From NCBI RefSeq assembly GCF_019976755.1, contig NZ_AP023441.1:3035501-3099500 (forward strand): a stretch of DNA of 64,000 bases. The letters run 5' to 3'. This DNA is from Nostoc sp. MS1. Its GTDB lineage: Bacteria > Cyanobacteriota > Cyanobacteriia > Cyanobacteriales > Nostocaceae. The number at the start of each line of letters is the position of its first letter. The stretch's first letter is position 1. The translations under genes were made by a program, and so were the position numbers. The notes below the pieces were generated by a model. It was not told the origin of the DNA and searched no databases. It saw only the letters and a list, made by a program, of their open reading frames with translations. Below are positions 26,057 through 34,425 of the stretch, piece by piece.

Positions 26057-26146
26057 TGGTCAGTAGTCAGTAGTCAATAGTCATTAGTCATTAGTCCATA
26101 GTTTGTAGTCCATAGTCAATAGTCCACAGTCAACAGTTAACAGTCT
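26057..26146. repeat. TAGTCAT/TAGTCCA heptamer array between fabH and fabD
   Basis: The whole 90-base gap is made of 7-base units such as TAGTCAG, TAGTCAA, TAGTCAT, TAGTCCA and CAGTCAACAGTTAACAG. It is a clear case of a heptamer array occupying an intra-operon gap. Confidence 0.8.
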
Positions 26147-27139
26147 CTATCTTCCCCATTGAAAAATGGCTGCGCCCCAGGTTAAACCTGCACCAAAACC
26201 GGATGCAGCGATGATGTCGTTGGTTTTAATTTTGCCTTCGCGCACGGCTTCGTCTAAGGCTAAGGGGATGGAAGCGGCGGAGGTATTACCGTAATTAGCA
26301 AGGTTGCTGATTACTTTGTGGTCGGGAATATTAAGGCGTTGGGCTACGGTATCAAGAATGCGTTGGTTTGCTTGATGTAGTAAGAGCCAATCGATTTGGT
26401 CAACGGTTAACTTGGCTTCAAATAAGGCTTTATCAATTATTTCTGGAACTTTTTGAGCGGCGAAGCGGTAAACTTCTTTACCGTTCATAGTGAGGGGTTG
26501 ATATGTGCCTTGGGTGACGTTGACGTTGGGGAGGATTTCTTGAGCAGTACCTTGATATCCCAGGTTGAGATAATGGTTTTGCGTACCATCACTCTTGAGG
26601 GCAAAACCTAATAGGCGATCGCTTTCGTTGGCTTGCAATACCACTGCCCCTGCACCATCACCAAACAATACACAAGTGCGTCTGTCTTGCCAATCTACCC
26701 AGCGAGAGAGGATATCACCCCCAATCAACAATACATTCTGATACACGCCAGTTTTGATGTATTGGGCGGCTGTAACTAGACCAAACACAAAGCCAGAACA
26801 GGCGGCGGTTAAATCAAAGGCTACAGCTTTGGTGGCTCCTATTGCAGCTTGAATTTTACAAGCAGTGCCAAACAAATCGTCTGGGGTGGATGTTGCCAAC
26901 AAAATCAAATCTATGTCGGCTGCGGTGATACCAGCAGAGGCGATCGCTTGTCTACTTGCAGCCGCCGCCAGTTCGCTCAAGGATTCCGTCGGTAGCGCTA
27001 ATCGCCGTTGACGAATCCCCGTTCTTGAGCTAATCCACTCGTCTGATGTCTCGACAAGTTGGGTTAATTCTTGGTTGTGAAGGGAAGTTTCTGGTACTGC
27101 CGAACCACTTCCGGTAATTGCGATGCCTAAATTTTGCAC
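26147..27139 (-). CDS. fabH: Beta-ketoacyl-ACP synthase III
   Basis: A 330-residue condensing enzyme. TSDEWISSRTGIRQRR lies near the start. Catalytic Cys114 is in FDLTAACSGFVFG, histidine in LLLHQANQRIL and asparagine in NLANYGNTSAASIPLAL, followed by GFGAGLTWGA. FabH starts fatty-acid chains from acetyl-CoA and malonyl-ACP. The start is GTG, preceded by a TAGGAG-like ribosome site. It lies between plsX and fabD. Confidence 0.96.
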   Translation of the reverse strand: MQNLGIAITGSGSAVPETSLHNQELTQLVETSDEWISSRTGIRQRRLALPTESLSELAAAASRQAIASAGITAADIDLILLATSTPDDLFGTACKIQAAIGATKAVAFDLTAACSGFVFGLVTAAQYIKTGVYQNVLLIGGDILSRWVDWQDRRTCVLFGDGAGAVVLQANESDRLLGFALKSDGTQNHYLNLGYQGTAQEILPNVNVTQGTYQPLTMNGKEVYRFAAQKVPEIIDKALFEAKLTVDQIDWLLLHQANQRILDTVAQRLNIPDHKVISNLANYGNTSAASIPLALDEAVREGKIKTNDIIAASGFGAGLTWGAAIFQWGR

Positions 27140-27295
27140 TCCTAGTCTCCCAAGCTGTTAGTCATTAGTCATTAGTCATTAATCATTAGTGCAAGAACTA
27201 ATGGAACTTGTACCAATTCTTCAAAATCAAAAAACAGATGCAAATTATCAAACCCAGACTGGGTTTGAATTTTGAATTGGTACTAGAGCTAATGA

Positions 27296-28321
27296 CTAAT
27301 CGCTGCTGTTGTGTAGAATTTCGTATTGGGATTGCAGTTGTTGCATCACCTGATTGTCTACAGCTTCTTTGGCCATGCGGATGGCGTTGAATACTGAGGG
27401 TGCTTGAGAGCTACCGTGACCGATGAGGCAAACACCTGATACACCCAACAGCAAAGCACCGCCATGTTCTGCGTGATCCATGCGCTGTTTGATGCGCTTG
27501 AGGTTGGGTTTTAAAAGAGCTGTCCCGATTTGACCGTGCAGTCCTTGGGGTAGTTCTTCCCGCAGGATTTGCAAAATCACACCGCCGATCGCCTCAGCGA
27601 ATTTTAGTAAAATGTTGCCGACAAAGCCATCGCAGACAATCACATCAAATTCGCCGGAAAGTACGTCTCTACCTTCGGCATTACCAATAAATTTGATATT
27701 GGGATTTGCTCGTAACAATTCATGAGTACGCAGAGCTAACTCATTCCCCTTGGTGTCTTCTTCACCAATGTTCAATAAACCAACTTTGGGTTCGTCTGTT
27801 CCCAATACGTACTTACTGTATGTAGAGCCGACAACAGCAAACTGTTCTAAAAACTTGGGACGGCAGTCTACATTAGCACCAACATCGAGTATCAGTACAG
27901 GTTTACCAGCTTTGATAGTTGGAAAAACTGTGCCAATTGCTGGACGGTCAACTCCTGGTAATCGTCCCAAGCGAAGCAAAGCTGATGCCATAGCTGCACC
28001 AGAATGACCCGCAGAGAATACTGCATCCGCCTGTTGCTGCTTGACTAAATCCATCGCCACATTAATCGAAGCCTTGCGCTTGCGTCTTACCGCGTTCAAA
28101 GGCTCCTCATCCATTGCGATCGCTTCCTCAGCAGGAACGATCTCCACCCGCTCCAAATTAGTTTTTGGTGGCAAGGCTGAGGCAATTTGTTGGGGATCAC
28201 CCACCAACAGGACTTTTACACCCAATTCTTCGCTAGCTCGTACTGCGCCAGCTACGATTTCGTTGGGTGCGTGATCCCCTCCCATTGCGTCAATTGCTAT
28301 CCGTACGCCAGTCGATCCCAT
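27296..28321 (-). CDS. plsX: Phosphate acyltransferase PlsX
   Basis: A 341-residue protein with GVRIAIDAMGGDHAPNEIVAGA at the start, then FSAGHSGAAMASAL, RPAIGTVFP, LDVGANVDCRP, VGLLNIGEEDTKGNEL, FIGNAEGRDVL and VCDGFVGNILLKFAE. PlsX converts acyl-ACP to acyl-phosphate, the donor for the first acylation of glycerol-3-phosphate. It is first in the minus-strand lipid cluster, 156 bases ahead of fabH across a repeat-filled gap. Confidence 0.96.
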   Translation of the reverse strand: MGSTGVRIAIDAMGGDHAPNEIVAGAVRASEELGVKVLLVGDPQQIASALPPKTNLERVEIVPAEEAIAMDEEPLNAVRRKRKASINVAMDLVKQQQADAVFSAGHSGAAMASALLRLGRLPGVDRPAIGTVFPTIKAGKPVLILDVGANVDCRPKFLEQFAVVGSTYSKYVLGTDEPKVGLLNIGEEDTKGNELALRTHELLRANPNIKFIGNAEGRDVLSGEFDVIVCDGFVGNILLKFAEAIGGVILQILREELPQGLHGQIGTALLKPNLKRIKQRMDHAEHGGALLLGVSGVCLIGHGSSQAPSVFNAIRMAKEAVDNQVMQQLQSQYEILHNSSD

Positions 28322-28522
28322 TGCTCAGAGCTTCTAGAAACCTTACAAATTTTACCAGATGGCAGGGCTGAAAATCTTAACTTTCTAACTACCGAATAGT
28401 TGTTGTTACTATTGCAACAATTTTCCACGGCAAGCCCAAGATAGCATGAAATGTTGGGGATTGGCGAGTTCAGTGAACAGTTAACAGTTTGTGTTCACTG
28501 ATAACTGTTCACTGTTCACTGA

Positions 28523-29998
28523 TTAATTACTCAGTACCCAATCAACCAACAACCTTACGCCGTAGCCGGTTGCACCTGGTCCGTTGTAACCGTTTTCTTT
28601 ATCTGACCAAACTGGGCCAGCAATATCTAAGTGCGCCCATTGGGTATCTTTAACGAACTGCTTGAGGAACAAGGCAGCTGTGATAGCACCGCCAGCGCGT
28701 GGCCCGGTGTTCTTCATATCAGCAATACCAGACTTCAACCCTTCAAAATATTTTTCTTCCATTGGCATCCGCCACAGCTTCTCACCAGACTCGCTAGCGG
28801 CTTGTTCTATCTGCCCTGCTAAAGCATCATCGGGAGTATATAAACCAGCGATGTCTTCACCTAGAGCAGTGACGTTAGCACCTGTGAGGGTTGCTAAATC
28901 AACGATCGCATCTAAACCCAATTTATCGGCATATACTAACGCATCAGCCAGGGTTAAACGCCCTTCAGCGTCAGTGTTGTTCACTTCGATTGTTTTGCCA
29001 TTTGATGCTGTCAGAATGTCTCCTGGGTGCATAGCCTTACCGCTAATCATGTTTTCAGTAACGGCGGAGATAAAGTGAACTTCCACATCTGGCTTGATTT
29101 GGGCAATGGCCTTAGCTGCGCCTAATGTGGCGGCTGCACCACCCATATCCGTTTTCATGGTTTCGATACCGCTACCCGCGCCTTTAATATTGAGTCCACC
29201 GGAATCGAAGGTTAAACCTTTACCAATAATGGCGACTCTGCGCTTGGGTGTACCGTCTGGTTTGTAGGTGAGGTGAATAAATTTAGGCGGCAAATCTGAG
29301 GCTAGGGCAACTCCTAAAAATGCCCCCATACCTAGCTTTTCGCATTCTTCCCGCTCTAATATTTGCACTTGTAAACCGTGGTCAGTAGCAATTTGTTGAG
29401 CAGTTTCCGCCATAGTAATTGGTGTAACGCTGTTGGCGGGTGCTGCTACTAATTGCCGAGCCAAAATTACCCCTGAGACGATTTGATTGGCACGGTTAAT
29501 TGCTTCTTCTTGCCCAGTAAAACCTAGTAATTCAATAGTTTCAACTTGGGAAACTTTATCTTCCGGGTCTGATTTAAAGCGAATATCTTGATATAAGGCT
29601 AGTTGTACACCTTCAGCAATTGCTTGAGCGGAGGCTGTGGGATCATTGTTCCACAAGGGAAAACTCAAACCCAAAACTTTGCTTTTTTGTTTTTTGGCTA
29701 CCCTACCTACAGCCGCCGCCGCCCGTCTGAGGTTTTCGATTTTTAAGCTATCAGGTTTGCCTAAACCCACCAAAATGATTTTTTTTAATGAATTACCACT
29801 ACCGACACGTGTAAAAACAGTGCTGTTGGCTTTGCCTGTAAATTCTTCTTCGGCAATGATCTCTTTTAAGATGCCAGCAAACTTCTCATCTAAACTTGCC
29901 AGTTCGCCAGTTAACTCGACTGCATCTTCAAATAATGCGATCGCCAAACTATCGCCCGCCCATTCTAGCAGGGGCTTATCACTTAATTGAATTGCCAT
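28523..29998 (-). CDS. pepA: Leucyl aminopeptidase (cytosol aminopeptidase, M17)
   Basis: A 491-residue metallopeptidase. The N-terminal macro-like domain precedes the catalytic domain, which has GKGLTFDSGGLNIKG, METMKTDMGGAA, the signature NTDAEGRLTLADAL, VDLATLTGA and THLDIAGPVW-like AHLDIAGPVW. It uses two metal ions to remove N-terminal residues from peptides. The length and motif order are standard. It is separate from the plsX cluster by 200 bases of short repeats. Confidence 0.96.
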   Translation of the reverse strand: MAIQLSDKPLLEWAGDSLAIALFEDAVELTGELASLDEKFAGILKEIIAEEEFTGKANSTVFTRVGSGNSLKKIILVGLGKPDSLKIENLRRAAAAVGRVAKKQKSKVLGLSFPLWNNDPTASAQAIAEGVQLALYQDIRFKSDPEDKVSQVETIELLGFTGQEEAINRANQIVSGVILARQLVAAPANSVTPITMAETAQQIATDHGLQVQILEREECEKLGMGAFLGVALASDLPPKFIHLTYKPDGTPKRRVAIIGKGLTFDSGGLNIKGAGSGIETMKTDMGGAAATLGAAKAIAQIKPDVEVHFISAVTENMISGKAMHPGDILTASNGKTIEVNNTDAEGRLTLADALVYADKLGLDAIVDLATLTGANVTALGEDIAGLYTPDDALAGQIEQAASESGEKLWRMPMEEKYFEGLKSGIADMKNTGPRAGGAITAALFLKQFVKDTQWAHLDIAGPVWSDKENGYNGPGATGYGVRLLVDWVLSN

Positions 29999-30238
29999 GT
30001 TGGGATTTTGCCTATATATGCCTTCTTGTACCAGTATTGCTCAAAATTTTTGTTTCAGAACAGGGGGAATTGAGGAGATGGGGGAGATGAGGGAGTGGGG
30101 GAAGATGAGGGAGTGGGGGGAGATGGGGAAGTAGAAGAGAATAACTAATGACTATGGACTAATAACTAATGACTAATGACTAATGACTAATGACCATATA
30201 ATTACAATTATCCTTAAACCTTCTGTATGGCTTAACTT
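29999..30238. repeat. Purine-rich and heptamer repeats between pepA and the Uma2 gene
   Basis: GGGGGAGATGAGGGAGTGGGG units (about 30065-30130, in shorter pieces) are followed by TAACTAATGACTA/TAATGAC heptamers (30145-30195). Divergent promoter elements are not obvious. Confidence 0.65.
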
Positions 30239-30937
30239 ATGACTTCAGCCTTATCCCCAAACCAACGGGCAGAAGTGTTCTATCCGAGTTCTGATGGTGA
30301 ACCTTTGGCAGAAAGCTATGCTCATCTGTGTGTTTTGCTGGCAACTCTAGAAATACTACGCCAGTATTTGCAAGGACAACAAGCAACAGTCCTGGCTAAT
30401 CAGTTTCTCTACTACTCTCAGGGTTTTCCTAAGTTGCGGGTTGCACCTGATGTCATGGTAATTTTTAATGTCGCCCCAGGTGGACAAGATAACTATAAGG
30501 TTTGGGAAGAGGGACAAGTTCCTTGTGTCATCTTTGAGATGACTTCAGCCGGGACGAAAAATCATGACCAAGAATTTAAGAAAACACTATATGAGCAACT
30601 GGGTGTGAAAGAATACTGGTTATTTGACCCCAGAGACGAATGGGTGCAAGGACAGTTGCAAGGCTATCGGTTGCGGAATGATGTATACGAACCAATTACA
30701 GATAGTCGTAGTGAACCCTTGGGGTTGCGGTTGCAAGTGGAAGGGGAATTAATCGCTTTTTATCGGGAAGATACAGGGGAAAAGCTACTAAATCCCACAG
30801 AACAAGCGCAAGCACTCCGCGAAGCACAAAAAAGGGCTGATGCAGAAGCCCTAGCACGCCAGCAAGCAGAACAACAGGTAGAACAGTTGAAAGAACGACT
30901 GCGATCGCTAGGTGTCGATCCAGAGGAAAATAGTTAA
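30239..30937 (+). CDS. Uma2-family (DUF820) PD-(D/E)XK-like protein with coiled-coil tail
   Basis: A 232-residue protein. The Uma2 fold is seen in LRVAPDVMVIF (the PD element), PCVIFEMTSAGTKNHDQEFKKTLYEQLGVKEYWLFDP (the E-x-T/K element) and LGLRLQVEGELIAFY. The last ~50 residues (ALREAQKRADAEALARQQAEQQVEQLKERL) form a coiled coil, common in this cyanobacterial family. Members have a restriction-endonuclease-like fold but are mostly unstudied and occur in dozens of copies per genome. No specific role is indicated here. Confidence 0.85.
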   Translation: MTSALSPNQRAEVFYPSSDGEPLAESYAHLCVLLATLEILRQYLQGQQATVLANQFLYYSQGFPKLRVAPDVMVIFNVAPGGQDNYKVWEEGQVPCVIFEMTSAGTKNHDQEFKKTLYEQLGVKEYWLFDPRDEWVQGQLQGYRLRNDVYEPITDSRSEPLGLRLQVEGELIAFYREDTGEKLLNPTEQAQALREAQKRADAEALARQQAEQQVEQLKERLRSLGVDPEENS

Positions 30938-30947
30938 CAGTTAACAG

Positions 30948-31991
30948 TTAACTGATACTGAATTTTTTGGCGATCGCATTAATAATATCTTCATCAACTG
31001 GTGTACTCTGTTTGTCAAGTTGGGCAATTTTGCGACACTGGGCTAGTAAGGGAACGGCAAAATCGCGGTTTAATTGGTTTAGTAACTCGTCTAGTGGTTG
31101 GGGTGATTTGATATTTTGTTTGATGGCTTCTAAGGATGCGGGGCTGAGGTTGGCGGCTTGTAACTCTGGTAAGATTTGTTCCCAGGTTTTTTCGGGATGG
31201 CTGGCTACAATCATGTGAACCAGTATCTGATCCATGATGCTTTGTTGTGTAATCGCTTTTTCTAAATATTTCTCACTCTCGGCTTTTAAGTTTGCCAATG
31301 TTTCTGGAGAATTAATCGAGGTTTTCTCGTCTAACTTGGCTTCATAAAACCGACATGCTGCATATCCTAACGAATAACACATCGTGGCATTAGAACTAGC
31401 GGCGATCGCTGCACCCGCAAAGGGGATATTTCTCAGAAAAGCTAATCCTGCTGCTTTTAGGAGATTATTTCCCCCCAAGCCTAGACCAAAAATTGTCAAC
31501 AATTCCCCCTTCCTGGCGGGGTCTTTTAAATCCATCCCATATACAGCCGCAATTTCATAAAGCATTTCTGTCTGCAATTTCATTGTGGCGGCTAAATCTA
31601 CTGCCAGTAAAGCTGCGGCTACTCCTGGTAAGATACTACTCGCAAACCCCACTCCACCAGATTTCGTTGCTTTGTCTACCATGATGCGATGAGCAATTTG
31701 GCTTGGTGATTCCTGGGGATATTGTTGCTTGAGTTTGTTAACTGAGGTGGCTACTTTTTCTAAATCTACGTTATCACTTGCACCAATTAGCCAATTGAGA
31801 TTTAAAACACCTGAAACTTTTCTAATTAACCAATTATCACTTAAGCTATTGATAAATTTGCCAGTGATTTGTGTTCCTTGCTCAAATAAATTTTGTGTTT
31901 GCTTAAATGTTTCTTGCCCAAATTGAGCAAAATTATCTATTAAAGATGGGTTACTAGTTTTTTCTATTTTTGCTGGTGATTTATCTGGCAT
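30948..31991 (-). CDS. EcsC-like / hydrophobic-core protein of unknown function
   Basis: A 347-residue protein. A hydrophilic N-terminal part (about 1-110) leads to a glycine- and alanine-rich hydrophobic core: GGVGFASSILPGVAAALLAVDLAATMKLQTEMLYEIAAVYGMDL and LRNIPFAGAAIAASSNATMCYSLGYAACRFYEA. A helical C-terminal tail follows. The core resembles EcsC/DUF697-type proteins thought to associate with membranes. I am not certain of the family. The gene converges with the Uma2 gene, ending 10 bases from it. Confidence 0.6.
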   Translation of the reverse strand: MPDKSPAKIEKTSNPSLIDNFAQFGQETFKQTQNLFEQGTQITGKFINSLSDNWLIRKVSGVLNLNWLIGASDNVDLEKVATSVNKLKQQYPQESPSQIAHRIMVDKATKSGGVGFASSILPGVAAALLAVDLAATMKLQTEMLYEIAAVYGMDLKDPARKGELLTIFGLGLGGNNLLKAAGLAFLRNIPFAGAAIAASSNATMCYSLGYAACRFYEAKLDEKTSINSPETLANLKAESEKYLEKAITQQSIMDQILVHMIVASHPEKTWEQILPELQAANLSPASLEAIKQNIKSPQPLDELLNQLNRDFAVPLLAQCRKIAQLDKQSTPVDEDIINAIAKKFSIS

Positions 31992-32119
31992 GGGCTTTCG
32001 TCATCCTGATTCAGCGCTCTGTTATAGTTGTACTCAATTAATAAAAGCTTCAACATCTGCCAATCAGGACAATTCTCTGTGCCTCTGTGGTTGAATATTT
32101 TAACCACAAAGACACAGAA

Positions 32120-32950
32120 TTATATATGTTGTTGTGAAATTGTAAGGTCAGGAATTTTGGGGCTTTTAATTTCTAAAAAGTTATTAAATTGCATAATTTC
32201 GTAAAGGTTGACATCTTCCTCTAGTAAACAGGCGTGTCCACAATGAGGTAGAATTACTGCTTGGGAATTAGGGATGAGATTTGCCAAGCGGGTAGCTTCG
32301 TTTACTGATGGTAGCAGGCGATCGCTTCCACCTGCAATTAATAATGTTGTTTGAGTTATGGAACGTAATTCCTCATCACTCACATCAAATTCTCGCAATA
32401 AAGACAAACGCCAAACCACCGTTTCGGCTGGTACATAACGCATCGTTTTTAATAGTTCATGGCGAATATTGCGAGATATCCGTTGCAAAGATGCTAAAAA
32501 TGGCAATAATCCCAATGCACCAACATCATATAGGGATTCTGGAACTAATTCCACAAGTTGAGAAATCCAATCTAACCAAGGACGCAGTTTAAAAGCGGAA
32601 GCTGGATTAATCAGAATGAGGCGTTTAAATAATTTAGGTGATTGAATGGCTACTTTTATCGCCAAGCAACCGCCAAAGGATTCGCCACACAAGTACACTA
32701 CTCGCTGGGAACTTTTTTCTAATTCTGCATGAATTAAGTCTAAAACGTTATTTGTCAAAACGTCCCAGTTTGTGAGGTCTTGGCGGGGAATTGCTAAACA
32801 ACGGACATCAAAGCCTGTTTCTAATCCCGCAGTTTGCGATCGCAATAATTGACCAGTCCCATCCATTCCTGGTAAATAGACGAACAACGGATACTCTGGT
32901 TGTATTCGTCTAGGAGTAAGAAAACACGGCTTTAATTCAACTTCCAGCAT
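32120..32950 (-). CDS. Alpha/beta hydrolase, resembling the hydrolase part of phytyl-ester-synthase-type acyltransferases
   Basis: A 276-residue hydrolase. The oxyanion segment is in LFVYLPGMDGTGQLL, the nucleophile serine in LCGESFGGCLA, aspartate in IAGGSDRLLPS and histidine in LPHCGHACLLEED. The opening FVYLPGMDGTG resembles plant and cyanobacterial phytyl/fatty-acid ester synthases, in which such a hydrolase is fused to a lysophosphatidate-acyltransferase-like domain. Here an acyltransferase gene lies 372 bases upstream on the same strand. The hydrolase family is certain; the ester-synthase link is inference. Confidence 0.8.
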   Translation of the reverse strand: MLEVELKPCFLTPRRIQPEYPLFVYLPGMDGTGQLLRSQTAGLETGFDVRCLAIPRQDLTNWDVLTNNVLDLIHAELEKSSQRVVYLCGESFGGCLAIKVAIQSPKLFKRLILINPASAFKLRPWLDWISQLVELVPESLYDVGALGLLPFLASLQRISRNIRHELLKTMRYVPAETVVWRLSLLREFDVSDEELRSITQTTLLIAGGSDRLLPSVNEATRLANLIPNSQAVILPHCGHACLLEEDVNLYEIMQFNNFLEIKSPKIPDLTISQQHI

Positions 32951-33322
32951 TGTTAAAGTTAGATGTTATTTACTGTTTTTATAAACTCTACTCTATCAAT
33001 AGAGTATACTTTGTCTAAATAAGACAATCTAAGGATGCAGCTTGGTTCTGCATGTACTATCAGGGAACAGGATATAGGTATACTGAGTTTTGGTAAAAGT
33101 CTAATAGGCTTTTTTACTTCCGTTAAAATCATAGCTTGGGCGGATTACATATTATTTAAAGTTCCTTTGATTAATACCATTTAAAATTAAATATTCTTTG
33201 AATTATTGATGAGTATCCCCAAGGTAAATTTGAGGAATATATGGACTTAGTTTATTGCTATAAATCATATAAAAGACATCAACAAATTCATACATATTCC
33301 CTATTACTTTTCCCCTATCACC
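32951..33322. other. Spacer between acyltransferase and hydrolase genes
   Basis: About 370 AT-rich bases without ORF, RNA or clear repeat. A short ATCAATAGAGTATA stretch upstream of the hydrolase start could be part of its promoter. Confidence 0.35.
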
Positions 33323-34048
33323 TTAATAAGAACCCTGGTATAGTAACTTAGAAATCTCATCATGGCAGTGTGTGGTTAGTTCAGCCACAACATTTTTCGC
33401 CTGTTTACCGTGATATTGGTTGTGATGATGGGATGTGATCCAATAAGGACGACCGATTAATATGGCCACCCGATGATAAATTATCAAGGGATGCCAACCG
33501 TATTGATTGAATAATGGTTCGGAAGGATCGAAGAGACTCAACAATTTTAGCGGAAAGGCGGCTGTATTGCTCTCCTCTAAGGAAGCGATCGCCACTGGTA
33601 AGACTGCTAAATCCTTCACCTGAGAACGTAGTGCTAGATGCGCGAAGCCGCGACGAAAATCACCGACTTGATCGGCTGGGGTATATTTCACCATCGGATC
33701 AGCACCTTCGGGAAATACTCCTACCATCTGTTTTGACTGTAGTAGCTTCTGTGACTGGGTAAAAAAGCTTTGCTGACGGTTCTGATTTTCCTCTAAGGGA
33801 AAGCAACCCAACTGTCCTGTGACAAACTCTCGCAGTATTGGCACTTGTCCCATATAGTGGTGGCAAGCAAAGCGAATGGGACTTGATAAGGCCGCCATTA
33901 ACACCAGTGCATCCATAAAACTGCGATGATTGCTCACTATTAACAAACTAGCATCTTGGGGAATGCGATCCTCGTAATAGCGAAACGTTTTAGTAGAGAG
34001 TGTTGTTAATAATGTCCGGGAAATATCTAGAGGGTTATTTAGACTCAT
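33323..34048 (-). CDS. Lysophospholipid acyltransferase (PlsC-like)
   Basis: A 241-residue acyltransferase. SNHRSFMDALVL is the NHxxxxD catalytic motif and VGVFPEGADPM the substrate-binding FPEG block, followed by LAVLPVAIASLEE. It is a second, divergent PlsC-type gene in the window beside the plsC of the fab cluster. The ADP at the FPEG motif replaces the usual GTR, which suggests a different acceptor. The proximity to an ester-synthase-like hydrolase gene suggests the two may act on the same lipid. Confidence 0.82.
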   Translation of the reverse strand: MSLNNPLDISRTLLTTLSTKTFRYYEDRIPQDASLLIVSNHRSFMDALVLMAALSSPIRFACHHYMGQVPILREFVTGQLGCFPLEENQNRQQSFFTQSQKLLQSKQMVGVFPEGADPMVKYTPADQVGDFRRGFAHLALRSQVKDLAVLPVAIASLEESNTAAFPLKLLSLFDPSEPLFNQYGWHPLIIYHRVAILIGRPYWITSHHHNQYHGKQAKNVVAELTTHCHDEISKLLYQGSY

Positions 34049-34425
34049 ATTTAATTAATATGTTTTTTTTGGAAAATATCGCAGCTTATCTTGACTTAAT
34101 TTTTACATTTCTTTACCAATACCATGACCGCCTTAAGGTAGAAATGTTTTATCCACAAAAGCCAGCAAATTCTCCATTTTGAAAGATTTGTATTCTCTAT
34201 CACCTTAAAAGCAATCAAAACATTTACCAAGATTATTTAGACTTGATTTCAGTCTTTGCTTCATGATTATGTGAAATCATAGATATTATGAAATAATTCT
34301 TGGAGTAGTAAATTTGCTAGGATTAAAGTATTCTGGGAAAAGGAGGGTAATGTTTTATAATTGCATGGCTTTACTAATAGAACTTAAGATATAAAACCTT
34401 TTTATAAGTAGACTTTTTATTTTCC
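34049..34425. other. Divergent spacer upstream of metG
   Basis: AT-rich, about 375 bases. Near its end an AAAAGGAGGG purine stretch precedes a 14-codon ORF (34350-34394, MFYNCMALLIELKI) that stops 31 bases before metG. There are no T-box features. The mini-ORF may be chance. Confidence 0.4.

Noticed and set aside
34049..34425. T-box riboswitch in the metG leader
   Set aside because: No TGGNCC-like T-box sequence or specifier-loop structure seen; cyanobacteria rarely use this control.
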